Positions 22,002 through 33,500 of a DNA stretch of 59,956 nucleotides are shown here, piece after piece. The stretch spans positions 1 through 59,956 of the forward strand of contig JBBPSI010000157.1 in NCBI GenBank assembly GCA_038093515.1. The letters are read 5' to 3'. Below the pieces are notes generated by a model, which was given only the letters and a program-made list of their open reading frames with translations, was not told the origin of the DNA and made no database searches. The stretch is from Butyriboletus loyo (Eukaryota > Basidiomycota > Agaricomycetes > Boletales > Boletaceae). Both the position numbers and the translations under genes were made by a program. Numbering within the stretch: the first letter of the stretch is position 1; each line of letters starts with the position of its first letter.

Positions 22002-23255
22002 ATGGCCATCCCTCCTGCTGAGAATGATGTCTCCGAAAACACCACACCCCTTCCACCTCAACCTCCAGTCCATTCATCCCGTCTTCCAGTCGCCTCCTGC
22101 CGTGTCCTCTACGCCACTGTCCTAGAAAACCCTGTTGCCACCTACACCCTTGAACAGTGTATGGACTTCACTGGGGACTACGTCCTCCGCACCCTTGCCT
22201 CCCTATACCGCTTGTACACCCTCGCCCATACCGTCCACACCCGCTTGTGCCCTGACAACCAACCCCCCGTCTATGCTGCCGCCCTGGAGTCTTCCTTGAT
22301 GGAGGCTAGGGGGTACACCCTCGACATCCTCCACGCAGAGGGGTTTGGTTACGTTGTCGACCGGCTATTGCCAGGTATTCTGGCCCCAGTCCTTCATCCT
22401 ATCCTCATCACGCTTGCTCCTAGGGAGCGGCAATTCTACCTCCATTCTGCCGACCGCATTGGCTACCTTCGCCCCATGGCTCGCGGCCCCAATCCAGTGC
22501 CTCGCCCTGTCATGGGAGGATCTCCTCTGCCACTACCTGTCCCTGCGCCATCCACCCGGGAGTCTCCTGCAACCACGTTGGTAGCAGACTCGTCCCGCGA
22601 GACCACCAGGGAGTTCCTGGAGTCCTTTCGGACCAACGTCAACGAGCCTCAGGTTGCTCGTCGACACTCCCCCTTACTGCCTCGCACTGTGCGTCACCAA
22701 CCTCACCAGGTGCTCCTCCAGGTTGGAGCTATCCCTGGGTCAGTCACCCTCACCACCACAGGAAGGAGGATCGCCAACAGGGCCGTCCACTCCATTACCC
22801 CCCAACTGTCTACTTGATGAGGAACCCCAGCCATCCAGCTCATCCCCAGAGTCTCTTCCCCCCTTGCAGCAGCTGGCAGTTCTAACAACTCTTCATACAG
22901 ACCCCCACCTCCCTACCTCGCTGGTCGGGGCACTCATGATTCCCCTATCGTCTTGGACGACAGATCCCCGGCTTCCAGCCCACGCCCTGCTCGACCTCAC
23001 CTCGTCCACCTGCAACTCTGCTTCGAGTGCAGCACTGTCGGTCACTTCCGTTGCGACTGTCCCAGCTACACCTGTCCCTTCTGCCACCGGATTGCCCCTG
23101 GTCATATACAGGAGTTTTGCCCAGAGTGTGTCTGCGGCCTATGCGGCGCCATTGGCCACATCATCGCCAACTGCTCTTTCCGTGAGGATGTCTGGGGAGA
23201 TATCAGTGCCGACGATGCTTACAACAATGACTTCAACAAGGGCGCGTCTCAGTGA
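22002..23255 (+). pseudogene. ORF3: post-pol protein with three zinc knuckles
   Basis: 417 codons starting 9 bases after the pol stop, in the same frame. The N-terminal domain of about 190 residues (VLENPVATYTL, MDFTGDYVLRTLASLYRL, DILHAEGFGYVVDRLLPGIL) is unknown to me. A Pro/Ser-rich linker follows. The C-terminal part has three Cys/His fingers: CFECSTVGHFRCDC (CX2CX4HX4C), CPFCHRIAPGHIQEFC (CX2CX6HX4C) and CGLCGAIGHIIANC (CX2CX4HX4C), then an acidic tail. Only two adjacent stops, TGA TGA at 22815-22820, interrupt it, consistent with two decayed CGA codons. Such knuckles normally sit in Gag and bind nucleic acid; here they are in a separate ORF after pol. Remnants lie at 484-736, 14758-14943 and 56363-56769. 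Whether it is made by reinitiation after the pol stop is inference. Confidence 0.8.
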
Positions 23256-23293
23256 GGGGAGTTTTCAAGTTATGGAGTTGGAGTCTCCACCAT

Positions 23294-23303
23294 GGGAAGG
23301 GGG
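23294..23303 (+). other. Polypurine tract of element B
   Basis: GGGAAGGGGG followed by TAA and then the 3' LTR. This is the expected plus-strand priming site for reverse transcription, and the same tract adjoins the 3' LTR of B' at 56312-56322 on the other strand. Confidence 0.85.
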
Positions 23304-23306
23304 TAA

Positions 23307-23734
23307 TGTTATGGTAGTGGTATACTTTTTCTCTCCACTACCATTCGGACTACTATCTTCTCCTAGCTTGCTGCTAGTTCTTTTTGAACAGTACAAACTG
23401 TTCTAGCTTAGTCATCATTTCCTGCGCACGGACACCATTTCTCTCTTACTCCAGAAGCTTCTAGAGTACTCCTTCCTCATTTGTCTTTTGGCTCTTGTGA
23501 CCCGATTGGGAGCATGGTCTGCATGCAGACCTCTGTAGTATAAAAGCCCAGTCTTTACTCTGGTGTACTTTATCTAGTTCTACGCAGTTCACTGCTAGCA
23601 ATTAGTTTCCACTCCAGACTCTTAGTGTGCACACTAAGACATAGTCTGAGACCCAGCTCAGAAACACTTCACAAGTCCTGCGGCTACTCCAGAGTGCTGC
23701 CTCAGAGTTCTAGTTGTTAGCGCCCAGCGTAACA
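23307..23734 (+). repeat. 3' LTR of element B
   Basis: 428 bp, TGTTATGGTAGTGG to CCCAGCGTAACA, followed by the target duplication CCATC. It pairs with the LTR at 15832-16259. Confidence 0.95.
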
Positions 23735-23770
23735 CCATCTCCAACTTTGCAAAGTCACCCCGAGATCGCC

Positions 23771-24400
23771 ATGTCCTTCAACAACTGCTATGCCCTTCTC
23801 ACTGAGAAGATCAAGGAGTTTGGACAACATGTCCAGTGGACCTGCCAACATCCCAACTGCAACAATCCCTTCCATGTTCATCCAATGGAAGACGTTGTCA
23901 TCAACAAAGTCGCCTTAGCCCCCACCACCCCTACCATCACCTGCTCGAGAGCAGTCTGCCACAACCCCTTCCACCACCATCCTACTGTGGTAGAAGAACC
24001 CATCCTCATCCCCTGCTTGAGAGCAGGTTGCTGAAACCCTTTCCACGCTCATCCTGCCACAGCAGAAGTCACCATCGCCACCATCACCCTCCCCGCCACC
24101 CGCCGAACCCCACTTGAGAAAGCCCTCTCCCTGGGAGTAGCCCGCTGAACTAGCTCCCCTATCGAAAAGGCAAGAGCCCTCGGAGGAGCCATGCGTACCT
24201 CTTCCTCCCCTGTGTAGCTACGCACTGTCACCACCACAAGGAAACTCTCTCCCCTCGAAGGCACAAGAGATCGGGAAAGCAAGACATGCTTCATCCCCAC
24301 CAGTACAGGTTTGCGTAACCTCCACCACACAGAAACACCTTCCACCCCCTCTTGTGAGAGCCTGGAAGATCGGGAACGCCAGATGTGCCTCTTCCCCATT
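23771..24400 (+). pseudogene. Gag-like ORF of element C with CX4CX4HXH repeats
   Basis: Starts at ATG 23771 (MSFNNCYALLTEKIKEFG), directly after the leader that resumes beyond element B. It has three tandem copies of CxxxxCxNPFHxHP, near 23843, 23942 and 24014: CQHPNCNNPFHVHP, CSRAVCHNPFHHHP and CLRAGC*NPFHAHP. The stop in the third is TGA where CGA fits. The regular CX4CX4HXH spacing suggests metal binding and differs from the usual CCHC knuckle. Further TGA stops follow near 24147. The frame shifts by about 24350 into the frame that holds protease and RT, so gag and pol are either separated by a frameshift or broken by an indel. Confidence 0.65.
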
Positions 24401-27400
24401 GCCACTGCCACCACAAGTACGAGCCGCCTCCACGTCGGAGCCCTCGATCAAGGAACTCCTCCAGACGCTGGAGTCAAGAGGAATCAACAAGGAAACCATA
24501 CGCCTACGCCTCAAGAAGACCTTTGGCAAGAAGAAAGTGGAACCCGCTGCCAAGTCCCTGGCAGAACGAATTGCCCCACGTCCTCTTACCGACAGAGTCT
24601 CACCCCAATCCCCGATATCTGGGTCCAGCACAGGTAAACCCGAGCCAGTAGTGGACTCCGAGGGGTTTACACTAGTACAACAAAAGAAGCCATTTGTATG
24701 ACGACCCCTCGTAAGAAAACCTGTGCTCACACCAAGGAAGCCTGCGCCGATGCCAGCACCCGCACCACCACCCAAGGAGACAACTGCCAAACCCAAGGAG
24801 GAGATGACCCCTGGGGCAGAAATAAAAGAAGCATCTATGACGACACATGACTTAATCGCCCTCTGGAAGAAGAAGTCCAAGGCCCAAGATGAAAAGGAAC
24901 CGGCTGCCGAAATGAAGCCAACATTAAGGAGGTCAAAACAAGCGACCTCCCCCACAGACCTAAGGAAAGCCTACCAAGCCGCTGTGGTAGCACAAGAAAT
25001 CCTCGGAAAGAGAATCTGAGAAGAAGAAGATGTGCAAGAGTGCAAGAAAAGACATTGGGAAGTCAGCAAAACCGATAGCGGTCCCGAGACCTCAGACTTT
25101 ACCCCCGACTACGCAACGCCACTGGAGACCCCAGAACCCATGCACGAGGACGTGCCCAATCTCATTGCCACTGAGGAAGACGATGACGATTTACCCCTAA
25201 TTCCTTCCTTCAGGGGAGAAACCCCTGAAGACGACTTTTACGATGCCCCTGGGACAACAGCAGTCAAGAGAGGGGGCGATGTAGACCTACCAGATGAGCG
25301 GATGAGTAAGATTCCTGCTAGCGGAGACCACCCAAGTTTCCCTTCCCCTGAGATTGAGTGGTACCCAGAAACAATTGCCATCTTCACATATGAATTGGAC
25401 CCGGAAAAGAAGTCCATCCATATCCCAGTCCTGCTCTATGCCAGTGAGCAGTCCCCAGTCCTCAAAACCACTGCCCTAGTAGACAGCGGTGCATCTGGAT
25501 GTTTCATTCACAGGGATTTCGTGAAGAAACACAACCTCCCCATTGTCAAGATGAGCAAACCTCTATGTGCTCAGAACGTTGACAGAACCAACAACGTTGG
25601 GGGGGTTATTCAATACACGACGACAATGCTCCTCCACACGGGAGGAACTGAACAACTCTGCGAGTTCATGGTTCTGAACTGTGGCCAAGAAAATGTTATT
25701 CTCGGGCTGCCCTGGCTTCATGATGCCAACCCCGACATAGACTGGATGACTGGACGAGTAACATTCCCAGATCAACCAATGACGAGATGCCCCAACAACC
25801 CATGGGCAATCACACAATGGGATCTCATCTGGTACCTCAACATGGACCCGGACATGAGGATGGCACACCTCTGGAAAAAGCACCTGGACCAGAGTGCAAG
25901 GCAAACATACGATGTTCGCAAAGCTACGGTATCTACAGAGATAGCTGCCAAGGAAGAGAAGCCAAAGAAGACTTTGCTGGCTCAGTATAAAGGTTTTGAA
26001 GATGTCTTCGAGAAGAAGAATCTCGATGAGCTTCCCCCATCATGGTAATTTGACCATGCGATCGACCTGGACAAGGACTCCCTCCCTCAAGTCACCAAGG
26101 CCTACCCTCTCAACCCTAAGGAGATGGAGGCATGCAAAGAGTTTGTAGCTGAACACCTCAAGTCGGGGAAGATAGTCCCCTCCAAGTCACCCCAAGCAGC
26201 TCCCTTCTTTTTCGTAGGAAAGAAGGATGGATCTCTGCGTCCTTGCCAGGACTATAGGCACGTAAACGCCCACACAATTAAAAATGCCTATCCGCTCCCA
26301 CTCATTGGTGATCTTGTCGACTGCCTGAAAGGCTCCAGGATCTTCACCAAGATGGACATTCATTGGGGATACAACAATGTCCTTATCAAGCCTGGCGATT
26401 GCTGGAAGGCCGTGTTCATCATGCTGCAAGGGCTCTTTGAGTCAACAGTCATGTTCTTTGGGCTTTGCAACTTGCCAGCAACTTTCCAAGCCCTTATGGA
26501 TCACACTTTCGGTGATATGATAGCCAAAGGATGGCTCATCATTTACATGGACGACATTCTGATTCACTCCAAAGAAGCCAGAGTTCACGAAGAAAGGACA
26601 TGCTGCGTCCTCCAACGACTACGAGAGCACAAGCTCTTCTTGAAGCTAGAAAAGTGCTTCTTTGACACAGATGAAGTCGAGTACCTCGGAATGGTGATCC
26701 AAGCAGGCCATGTACAAATGGACCCAACAAAGCTTAAAGCCATCCAGGAATGGAAATCACCCACCTTGGTCAAAGCAGTCCGATCGTTTATCGGATTTTG
26801 CAACTTCTATTGCCGCTTTATAGTGAATTTCTCGGTGATATCTCGACCTCTTCATGATCTGACAAGGAAGACCACAAAATGGGAATGGACCCCCAAGCAT
26901 GAAAACACTTTCCTGAAGATCAAGGAGATCTTCCTGCAGCAGCCTGTCCTGGCGATGCCAGACACTACCAAGGAGTTTAAAGTCATGATGGATGCCTCTC
27001 TCACAGTGATGGGAGCAGTACTCATGCAAAACGACGGCAATGGCGACCTTCACCCATGTGCCTATCTCTCCAAGATGCTCTCCTCGGCAGAGCGTAACTA
27101 CGACATATATGACAGAGAACTTCTGGCTGTCATCCATGCACTCAAGGAGTGGCACCACTACCTAAGGGGGACTGGTCATCCCGTAAAAATACTAACTGAC
27201 CACAAGAATCTGACGTACTTCCGTCAGCCAAACAAGCTGTCACAATGACAGGCATGGTGGATGATGTATCTCCAAGATTACAACATCAAGTTCCATCATC
27301 TCCCCGGAACTGCAATGGGCCCAGCAGACACCCTCTCTTGCCGCGATGAGGTCGATACCTCAGGCGACAATCAGGAAGTCATCTTACTCCCTGATTCAGT

Positions 27401-27631
27401 ATTTGTCAATGCGCTCGACATAGCGCTAGCAGAGAAAATGGTTGTGTCTACCGAGAACGACCCCCTCGTACAGAAGGCACTGTCAGCCATGTACAAAAAC
27501 TCCCCGATCTTCCCTTGTTCAGCCCCCCACAATTGGCTGTTCAAAAATGACAAGTTATATTTCAAGGGTCGCCTCTACATGCCAGAAGCAGCACGACACC
27601 CCTTGGTAAAGGAACTCCATGAGGGCCCCGC

Positions 27632-28057
27632 TGTTACAGTAGTGGTATACTTTTTCCATCCATTACCACTTGGACTACTTCATTCGCCTAGCCTTTTGCT
27701 AGTGCCCTTTGAGTGGTATGAACCGCTCTAGCTTAGTCATCATTTCCCGCGCACGGACACGCTTTCTTTTGTACTCCAGAATCCTCTGGAATATTCCTTC
27801 CTCATTTGTACTTTCCTTCTCGCGACTCAATTAGGAACATGGTCTGTGTGCAGACCCCAGTAGTATAAAGACTCGGTCTTTACACCATGTACATTATCTA
27901 GTTCTATGCAGTAACCTGCTAGCAATTAGTTTCACTCCAGACTCTTAGTGTGCGCACTAAGACATAGTCTGAGACCCAGCTCAGAAACGCTTCACGAGTC
28001 TTGAGGCCACTCCAGAGTGCCTCCTTGCTGTTCTAGTTGTTAGCACCCAGCATAACA
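27632..28057 (+). repeat. Solo LTR, family B
   Basis: TGTTACAGTAGTGG to CCCAGCATAACA with perfect duplication CCCGC (27627-27631, 28058-28062). It is inserted between RNase H and the integrase zinc region of element C pol. Confidence 0.95.
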
Positions 28058-29212
28058 CCCGCCGGCGGCCATGGAGAAATATTTAGGACCCAGAATTTGG
28101 TCCAGCGGGACTACTGGTGGCCTGGAATGGGCTCGTATATTCGGAAATTCGTCACCGGTTGCGCCATCTGCCAGGCAAACAAAGTTAACACATACCCAAT
28201 GGTACCTGGCCTTACCCCACTATCCAGCACTGCCATGCAGCCGTTTCAACAAGTCTCCATTGATCTCATCACAGATCTCCCAGAGTCTATGGGATTTGAT
28301 TCGGTAATGGTCATGGTAGACCATGGCCTTACAAAGGGGGTAAATTTCATACCTTGCAACAAGACGATCGACACGGCAGGTGTCACTCAACTCTTTTTTG
28401 ATAAAGTGTTCACCAGATTCGGTTGGCACAACTGATGCATCTCAGATCGCGGACCGCAATCCGCCTCAGCCTTCACATGGGAATTAGCAAGGCTGCTAAA
28501 ATACAACCTCGCCCTATCCTTGGCATATCATCCCCAGACCAACGGCAAGACTGAACGAGTTAACAAAGAACTCGAGACATACCTCCACATCTTTTGCACT
28601 GGACGCCCTGACAGATGGGCCAGTATACTCCCCATGGCAGAGTTTTCTCATAATTCGACCACTCACTTGGTGACTGGCAAGACGCCATTCTCGCTTATGA
28701 TCGGCTATGAACCACGTGCATACCCCGCATTGGGATGAACCTTCCTAATGGCATTGGAAGCAAGGCTCTTGGACTTAGCCGCAAGTCGCAAAGAAGTATC
28801 GGAAGCACACGACAAGGCACGGTGCCTTATGAAAGAACAGATCATGACGAAGTTTAAACCCTGGAAGGTTGGAGATAAAGTTTGGCTAGAAGGCCACAAC
28901 CTTAGGCTCAGGTACCAGTCGCCGAAACTCACGCTGAAACAGGAAGGCCCCTTTGAGGTGGCACAAGTCATTTCTCCCGTCGCATTCCGCCTACAACTCC
29001 CACCCACCTGGAAGATTCACGATGTCTTCCACGCTTCTCTTTTGTCATCATACAAGGAAACCCCTGAGCACAGCCCCAACTATACAAACCCGCCCCCAGA
29101 AACCATAGAAGGTGAAGAGGAGTACAAAGTTGAAAAGATCCTTGCTCATCGAGGCACCAAGAATCGGAGGCAATACTTGGTCTCCTGGAAAGGCTACTCT
29201 GCCGCCGAGAAC

Positions 29213-29641
29213 TGTTACGCTGGGCGCTAACAACTAGAACAGCGAGGCGGCACTCTGGAGTAGCCGCAGGACTCAAGAGATGATTCTGGGAGAAGTCTCA
29301 GACTATGTCTTAGTGCTCACACTAAGAGTCTGGAAGGGAACTAATTGCTAGCAGAAGACTGCGTAGAACTAGATAGAGTACATATGGGTAAAGACCGGGT
29401 CTTTATACTACTGGGAGTCTGTGCACAGACCATGCTCCCTAATCAAGTCACGAGAGCGAAAATACAAATGAGGAAAGAGTACTCCAGAAGATTCTGGAGT
29501 AGGAAAGAAAGCGCGTCCGTGTGTGAGAAATGATGACTAAGCTAGAACAGTTAGTACTGTTCAAAGGGAACTAGCAGCAAGCTAGGTGAAGACAATAGTC
29601 CAAGTGGTAAAGGAAGGAAAAAGTATACCACTACCATAACA
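29213..29641 (-). repeat. Solo LTR, family B
   Basis: On the + strand it reads TGTTACGCTGGGCGC to CACTACCATAACA. The flanks AGAAC and ACAAC form a duplication with one mismatch. Removing it restores the chromodomain reading AAEN|WEPEGN of element C. Confidence 0.9.
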
Positions 29642-29729
29642 ACAACTGGGAACCTGAAGGGAATTTAGACAATTCCATGCCGTTGCTACAAGCATACAAG
29701 GCTTGTCACCAGAAAGACTTTCCCACATC

Positions 29730-30562
29730 TGTTATGATGCTATCATATCATGAGAACTTTACAGACACTTTACAAACATTTTATTACACTTTGTACCATA
29801 TGGACTACACTTGAACACTAGAGCCAGTCGCATCATTTAGACTTGGACTCTTCTCCCTCTTTCCTTACGACGAGAGTCATGTGACCGTGGGAAGCCACAT
29901 CATGTGACGTCCTATCCTGGGACAATTGTTGCATACTAGTAGACCTCTTAGTTAGGGTTTCCCCTATCGTTAACCCTAGCCCTACTAGCTACAATCCTCT
30001 CTCTACATGATCGTGGACTTAGATGTTTCCTTTGTCTTCCCGATCTCATCTATCCCCATATGGTGATCCTCGTTGGTTCCGCTCTTCTTTAATCACCGTA
30101 TACCTTCCATTCCTTTAATTACCGCTTCATAGATCTTGATCCTTGGATCTCAATCTCGGACACTTTCATACAGATTGTATCTTGATAGATCTTTCTGTCT
30201 TCTTTCTCCTTTCAGCAGATCATATCTTGATAGATCGATCTTGCTTCTTTTCATCTCCGCTGTGTGAGAACTCTCTCATGACAGCTTCCATTCCTTTCAT
30301 CTCTGCTTCATGAGAACTCTCTCATGATTGCTTCTATCTTTAATGTCCGCTCCCTGAGAACTCTCTCATGGAACGTACTATGTACTTATATATTATAGTA
30401 GATAGATAAGGATGACGCACAGCTTGGTCCGTGCGCATTCTCTGTAATCTATAAGTACAAGGCCGGTGAAGCCTGGGTTCCCCCAGTCTTTATCACTTGT
30501 ATACTTTGCTATCTTTGGTAGTAAGGTGGTATTGGTGGTTCTGGCTCACTGGTTAGAATTGT
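29730..30562 (+). repeat. LTR-like unit E, 3' end truncated
   Basis: Begins TGTTATGATGC after the chromodomain of element C. It carries promoter parts seen in the other LTRs: E-box-like CATGTGAC, GCACAGCTTGGTCCGTGCGC near 30418, and a TATA-like CTATAAGTAC near 30448. It also holds three copies, 45 bp apart, of the hairpin-forming TGAGAACTCTCTCATG (30265, 30311, 30355). It stops at about 30562 without a CA/TAACA end, directly against the RNase H region of fragment F, so its end and its TSD are lost. No second copy is present in the window, so the LTR assignment is by analogy. Confidence 0.6.
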
Positions 30563-33500
30563 CAGGGAGGAGGGTGACTTCCTGGTTGTCAGTGGAAGTA
30601 TCAATATCATCACATTGAGATAGGGCATCTGCAGGGCCCATCTGAGTTCCAGGGATGTGGTGGAAAAACAGGTCAAAGTCCTGCAGGAACATCAGCCAGC
30701 GCGCTTGCCAGCGAGACAACTTGTTGGGTTGGCGGAAGTAGGTGAGGTTCTTGTGGTCGGTGAGAATCTCTACTTGATGGCCAGTTCCTTGAAGGTAATG
30801 TCACCATTCTTCCAAGGCGTGGATGACCATGAGCAGCTCGTGATCATAGATATCATAGTTGCGCTCAGCTGGCGAGAGCATTTTTGACAGATAGGCACAA
30901 GGATGTAGGTCACCATTGACATCCTTCTGCATGAGTACTGCTCCAGTAGCAGTGAGGGAGGCATCCATCATGACAGCGAATGGCTTCGTGATGTCAGGCA
31001 TGGAGAGGACTGGTTGTCGCAAAAACGACTGCTTAATGGCCTGGAAAGTGTTGTCGCAAGCAGGTGTCCAGGCCCATGGGGTGTTTTTCTTTGTTAAGTT
31101 GTGGAGTGGCTTTGCGATGTGAGAGAAGTCCTGAATGAACCTGCGATAGAAATTGCAGAACCCAATGAAAGACCTGACTGCCTTCACCGAGGTAGGAGGG
31201 TTCCATTTATGAATTGCCTTGAGCTTGGTGGGATCCATCTTGACCTGCCCTTCTCGGACCATCATGCCGAGGTATTCCACTTCCTCAGCATCGAACGAAC
31301 ACTTTTCCAACTTGAGGAATAGTTTGTGTTCTTGAAGTCTCTCCAGGACTTGGATGGTCCAGGCCTCGTGTTCCTGGGTGGTGGTGGAATGGATTAGAAG
31401 ATCATCCATGTAGATGATTAGCCATCCTTCAGCCATGAGGTCACTGAAGATGTGGTCCATCAGTGCCTGGAATGTGGCGGGGGAGTTGCAAAGTCCAAAG
31501 AACATCACTGTTGGTTCAAACAATCCTTGGGGGGTGATGAATGCTGCCTTCCAGCGGTCATTTGGCTTGATGAGGACATTGTTGTATCCCCAGCAGATGT
31601 CCATTTTGGTGAAAATCTTCGACCCTTTGAGACGGTCGACAAGGTCAGAGATGAGGGGGAGAGGGTAGGCATTCTTGACAGTATGGGAGTTGAGGTATCG
31701 GTAATCCTGGCAGGGGCATAGTGAGCCATCCTTCTTGGATACGAAGAAGAAGGGGGCTGCCTGAGGGGACTTGGAAGGGGTGATCTTCCCAGATTTGAGG
31801 TGTTCCTTGACGAAGGCCTTGCATGCTTCAGACTCCTTTGGGTTCAGGGGATAGACTTTAGCGACTTTGGGTATGAAGTCTTTGTCTAAGTCGATGGCGT
31901 GGTAGAAAGACCTGGATGGGGGTAGTTCCTCAGTGTTTTTCTTGTCAAAAACATCTGCGAAGGACTTGAATGGGGTTGGGAGAACTGCTTTCTCTTTGAC
32001 GGCTTGGGCGGCGATTTCAGTGGCAATGGTGGCCTTTCTGACAGGGTAGGCTTCCCTTGCTGAAGCATCTACTCGCTTCTTCCAGAGCTTGGCGATCTTG
32101 GAGTCTGGGTCCAAGTCCAGGTACTGTACCAGGTAATGCTGCATGATTGCCTGAGGTGAGTCATGTCGGGGCTTCTTTACTTGATCTGGGAGATCAATAT
32201 GGCCGGTGGCCCAATCTATTACCGGGTTGGCTTCTCTTAACCATGGTAAGCCCAGGATCATGTTTTCTTTTCCAATGTTGAGGACTAGGAAGCTTCATTC
32301 CTCCTCAGTTTCTCCAATCCTGATGGAGATGGTGACCTTGTGTCGTATGACTCCTCCTTGGTTGTTTGACCTGTCCACGTTCTGCGCACAGAGTGGCTTG
32401 GGTAGCCGTTCCATCAGCAACCTCTTTCGCTTCACTAGATCTCGGTCTATGAAGCATCCGCTTGTGCCACTGTCCACCAGGGCGAATGTGTCGATGATTT
32501 GACCCCCTTCATGCGCGAAGATTGACACAGGAACTCGAATTGATTGCGCATGGGGATTTGATAATACTACAGGGGTGATTACATGGAGAGGCGAAGATGT
32601 TGAAACTTCCCTCTTTTCTAAAAATCCTTTGGCCAAGCTTCAGCCACTTTTCCTGCTGCAATGGGCAACTTTTCTTCTTTGTTGCTGAAGCAAGCTTTGA
32701 GTACGTTCAGGACGTCATCCTGCTGTTACACTGGAGTGCGAAACAACTAGCAGCGAGCACTTGAATAGGGGCTCGAGCCTAATCGGGAAGATGGCCGACT
32801 CGCGTAGACGACGCTATCGGGCTTCTGCAGAGCAAGTGTCGGCGAGATGTCGTGTGGTGGTGACCAGACGAGATCGAGCTGAAGCTTATCGGCTCTATCG
32901 GCAGATGGGGTATAAGCTAGATTGCTAGGCACTTGGTAGATGCGTAGAATTAGCTAGAGAACTCGTACTAGTCTAAGTACATGTATATATACTGATAGAT
33001 ATCGTGCACAGACCGAGCTGTGCGTGGCAGCGAAGGGCAAAGGGTTATGAGTCTGCTCGAGTCATAATGGCGAATGGAGAAGCAGCAAAGTGCCGGTAAC
33101 GAGGGAGTGAAGCTCCAAGTAAGATGGCGACATCGTCAGCGAATGAGAAGTGCTGAACGTGAAGTGACGATGTCCATGAGGCGAGCCCCACAGGGCAAAG
33201 GGGACATGAACAGCGGAGCCCTTGGATATGGGTCTTGACGCGAAGGTACAATGTGTCATAATCTAATCACGTGCTTAGTCACATGATGTAACACATGTCA
33301 TTGGTTAAGAAATGAAGGATGCGACAGCTCAACTGTGGGTCCAGCCCGACAGGGCAAAGAGACAGGGGCTATCTCGATGTAGCGTCACTGAGACTTGCAG
33401 AACGACTGGGAAGTGGATAACGTCCACTAGGTGACTAGGGAGCGGGCGATGGGCGGCATCGCAAGACGGCGGGGGCGGCGGGAATGCGTGAGCATGGGAA

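Larger units (their letters stand above)
15832..23734 (+). mobile_element. Complete Ty3/gypsy chromovirus B with LTRs and ORF3
   Basis: Bounded by two 428-bp LTRs and flanked by the 5-bp duplication CCATC (15827-15831 and 23735-23739), so both ends are exact. Order: 5' LTR, gag, pol (protease, RT, RNase H, integrase, chromodomain), ORF3 with three zinc knuckles, polypurine tract, 3' LTR. Without the solo LTR-C nested at 18764 it would be about 7.08 kb. Gag is open, while pol and ORF3 carry TGA stops and one frameshift, so this copy is dead. It sits in the leader of element C and is therefore younger than it. Confidence 0.95.
14944..29729 (+). mobile_element. Ty3/gypsy element C (nested, 3' end missing)
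   Basis: 5' LTR 14944-15767, leader 15768-15831, then a complete element B (15832-23734), after which the leader resumes at 23740 and gag starts at 23771. Pol runs to the chromodomain at about 29720, where unit E begins. The LTR has no matching 5-bp repeat on its two sides (GGTGT and AAAGA), as expected for a 5' LTR with internal sequence attached. No 3' LTR is present; the end was lost at the E junction. Solo B LTRs lie at 27632-28057 and 29213-29641. Confidence 0.8.
24354..29729 (+). pseudogene. pol: Pol of element C (linker, protease, RT, RNase H, integrase, chromodomain)
   Basis: A lysine-rich linker (IKELLQTLESRGINKETI near 24440) is followed by an acidic region. The protease has ALVDSGASGC near 25475 and VILGLPWLHDANP near 25695. 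RT has APFFFVGKKDGS, FTKMDIHWGYNN and YMDDILIHS near 26545, then RNase H. Integrase follows the solo LTR at 27632-28057 (QRDYWWPGM, CAICQANK, then TDLPESMGFDSVMVMVDH). The chromodomain is split by the LTR at 29213-29641 (KGYSAAEN then NWEPEGN). Stops at about 24700, 25018, 26046 and 27246 and a further one in integrase inactivate it. It is related to B but clearly divergent, and carries a different gag-like ORF. Confidence 0.88.
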
